Source of the DNA: Methanobacteriota archaeon
GTDB lineage: Archaea > Thermoplasmatota > Poseidoniia > Poseidoniales > Thalassarchaeaceae
DNA length: 6,927 nt
Reading direction: 5' to 3'
Assembly: GCA_014384685.1 (NCBI GenBank)
Contig: JACNFL010000083.1
Coordinates: 1-6,927, forward strand
Below the pieces are notes generated by a model. The model saw only the letters and a program-made list of their open reading frames with translations, ran no database searches and was not told where the DNA came from. The position numbers and the translations under genes are program-made. Of the stretch, positions 5,981 to 6,927 are shown one piece after another. The stretch's first letter is position 1. Each line of letters begins with the position of its first letter.

Positions 5981-6868
5981 ATGGCGCGCAAGGTAGTGGC
6001 TCGGGCTCCGGTGCGGATTGACTTCGCTGGCGGGTGGACTGATGTTGCTCCGTACACGCATGATGTGGGTGGCGAGGTTGTCAATCTAGCCATCAATAAA
6101 TACGCTACTGCCACGCTAGAAGTTGACGATGAGGGGATACTCTCGGTCTCTTACACCTGTGAGGTTCCGGTGGGTTCGGGCTTGGGGACTACCGGTGCAA
6201 TCAATGTGGCATTGATGGGTGCTATCAGCGCTATGGAAACTGATGATACCGGGCGTAAGGCATTAGCAGAACAGGCATTCCAATTTGAGTCACTTTTAGG
6301 AAACAAAGGCGGACGTCAAGACCAGTGGGCAGCATCACATGGCGGCTGGAATCATCTGATGTTCATGCAGGATGATGTTGAGGAGATGCCGCTCGCTCCA
6401 CTTGCATCAGCGACAAAATGGTTACAGCGTCAATTGATTGTTGTGAACTCAAATATCGCTCATGTTTCTGGTGATTTACACAAGAATATCTGGGGGAGAT
6501 ATGCGGATGGTGACGAGGATGTCAAAGAGGGTTTGATGGCGATTCGGTTGGCAGCACGTGGCATGGCGAAAGGTGTTCAACAGGACAGGCGTGACGAGGT
6601 AATTCACGCACTACACGAGGTGTGTCGAGGGGTTGACCTGCTAGATATGGGGCTTCACGAACCGTTCCATGGGGTGGTTGACCCATTACTTGCTAGCAAG
6701 GATGTATTGGCTTGGAAGGCGGTTGGCGCCGGTGGCGGCGGATGTGCGATGCTGTTGTGCAATCTTGGTCGCAGAGAAGCGGTTGAAACTGCTTGTGAAG
6801 CGGCAGGATGGAGTCTTGTTGATTGGGCCGCAGATACCGAAGGTCTACAAATCACCGTTGAAGACTGA
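5981..6868 (+). CDS. GHMP-family sugar kinase, heptose-7-phosphate kinase/fucokinase-like
   Basis: An ATP-dependent small-molecule kinase of the GHMP superfamily, 295 aa from ATG 5981. Three family motifs are visible. The N-terminal substrate motif is RAPVRIDFAGGWTDV (8-22). The phosphate-binding loop is PVGSGLGTTGA (63-73). The C-terminal glycine-rich motif is AVGAGGGGCAML (247-258). The segment GGRQDQWAASHGGWN (110-124), with the catalytic Asp at 114, matches the GGxQDxxAA pattern of D-glycero-D-manno-heptose 7-phosphate kinases and bacterial-type fucokinases, so phosphorylation of a sugar or sugar phosphate for nucleotide-sugar synthesis is the best guess. Mevalonate, homoserine and shikimate kinases lack this segment. 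Seven more residues could be added by starting at ATG 5960, but family members begin close to the RAP motif. The GGGAGGG before 5981 is too close to be an ideal Shine-Dalgarno. The loop has Gly-Thr-Thr-Gly where Gly-Ser-Ser-Ala/Gly is usual. No isomerase, phosphatase or nucleotidyltransferase gene is visible nearby to fix the substrate. Confidence 0.82.
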   Translation: MARKVVARAPVRIDFAGGWTDVAPYTHDVGGEVVNLAINKYATATLEVDDEGILSVSYTCEVPVGSGLGTTGAINVALMGAISAMETDDTGRKALAEQAFQFESLLGNKGGRQDQWAASHGGWNHLMFMQDDVEEMPLAPLASATKWLQRQLIVVNSNIAHVSGDLHKNIWGRYADGDEDVKEGLMAIRLAARGMAKGVQQDRRDEVIHALHEVCRGVDLLDMGLHEPFHGVVDPLLASKDVLAWKAVGAGGGGCAMLLCNLGRREAVETACEAAGWSLVDWAADTEGLQITVED

Positions 6869-6897
6869 GTTTCCTCGGATTTTAGTAAGGGATTGAA

Positions 6898-6927
6898 TCA
6901 CTGCCAACTTAGGCCATCAATTTTGGT
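6898..6927 (-). CDS. Possible C-terminal end of a minus-strand gene (partial)
   Basis: On the minus strand the right edge of the window reads TKIDGLSWQ and then a TGA at 6898-6900. This would place a gene entering from the right, convergent with the kinase gene and separated from it by 29 bases. Nine codons are too few to judge. The only support is that the other two minus frames carry stops within the same stretch and that tight convergent spacing is common in compact archaeal genomes. Confidence 0.2.
   Translation of the reverse strand, partial: TKIDGLSWQ

Noticed and set aside
6669..6896. A 75-codon + frame overlapping the kinase's 3' end
   Set aside because: It is an out-of-frame reading of the conserved C-terminal glycine-rich motif region of the kinase.
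1..6927. CRISPR arrays, tRNA/rRNA genes, insertion-sequence ends, toxin-antitoxin or phage genes
   Set aside because: No regularly spaced repeats, cloverleaf-like sequences, transposase motifs or paired small genes of those kinds were seen on either strand.

Overview
The window looks like a fragment of a marine planktonic archaeon, most likely a Poseidoniia (Marine Group II/III) euryarchaeote. This is an inference from gene style: exported proteins rich in Asn, Asp, Ser and Thr, acidic Pro/Glu stalks ahead of a membrane segment, and a membrane protein whose cytoplasmic end carries two archaeal-type winged-helix domains. No rRNA, tRNA, CRISPR array or transposase gene was found, so the taxonomy is not proven.

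Left edge (1-1010). The 3' end of a small-zinc-knuckle gene on + runs into the window and stops at 120. A hairpin-forming repeat (130-177) separates it from a convergent minus-strand reading frame (198-662). That frame is clearly a C-terminal surface-protein anchor, with an acidic stalk and one membrane helix, but it is broken by an in-frame TGA and has no usable start codon. Next to it, a plus-strand stretch (637-857) has coding-like composition and ends in a CPNCG zinc-ribbon motif, but it too is interrupted. The region reads as decayed gene remnants, followed by a short AT-rich promoter region.

Middle (1011-4672). Two + strand genes overlap by four bases (TTGA). The first encodes a 442-residue exported protein with six cysteines and no recognised family. 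The second encodes a 778-residue membrane regulator: signal sequence, beta-propeller-like exterior, acidic stalk, membrane segment(s), and two C-terminal winged-helix DNA-binding domains. The arrangement suggests a secreted partner or ligand-binding protein translationally coupled to a one-component transmembrane transcription regulator. This pair is the most interesting part of the window.

Right (about 4740-6927). Base composition rises abruptly from roughly 35-40% to about 50% G+C. Two genes of recognisable enzyme families follow on +. One is a DUF2817 protein with an M14-like zinc peptidase/deacylase active site. The other is a GHMP-family sugar kinase resembling the heptose-7-phosphate kinase/fucokinase branch. 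They look like ordinary metabolic genes, and nothing in the sequence ties them to the regulatory pair. A possible minus-strand gene end lies at the right edge.
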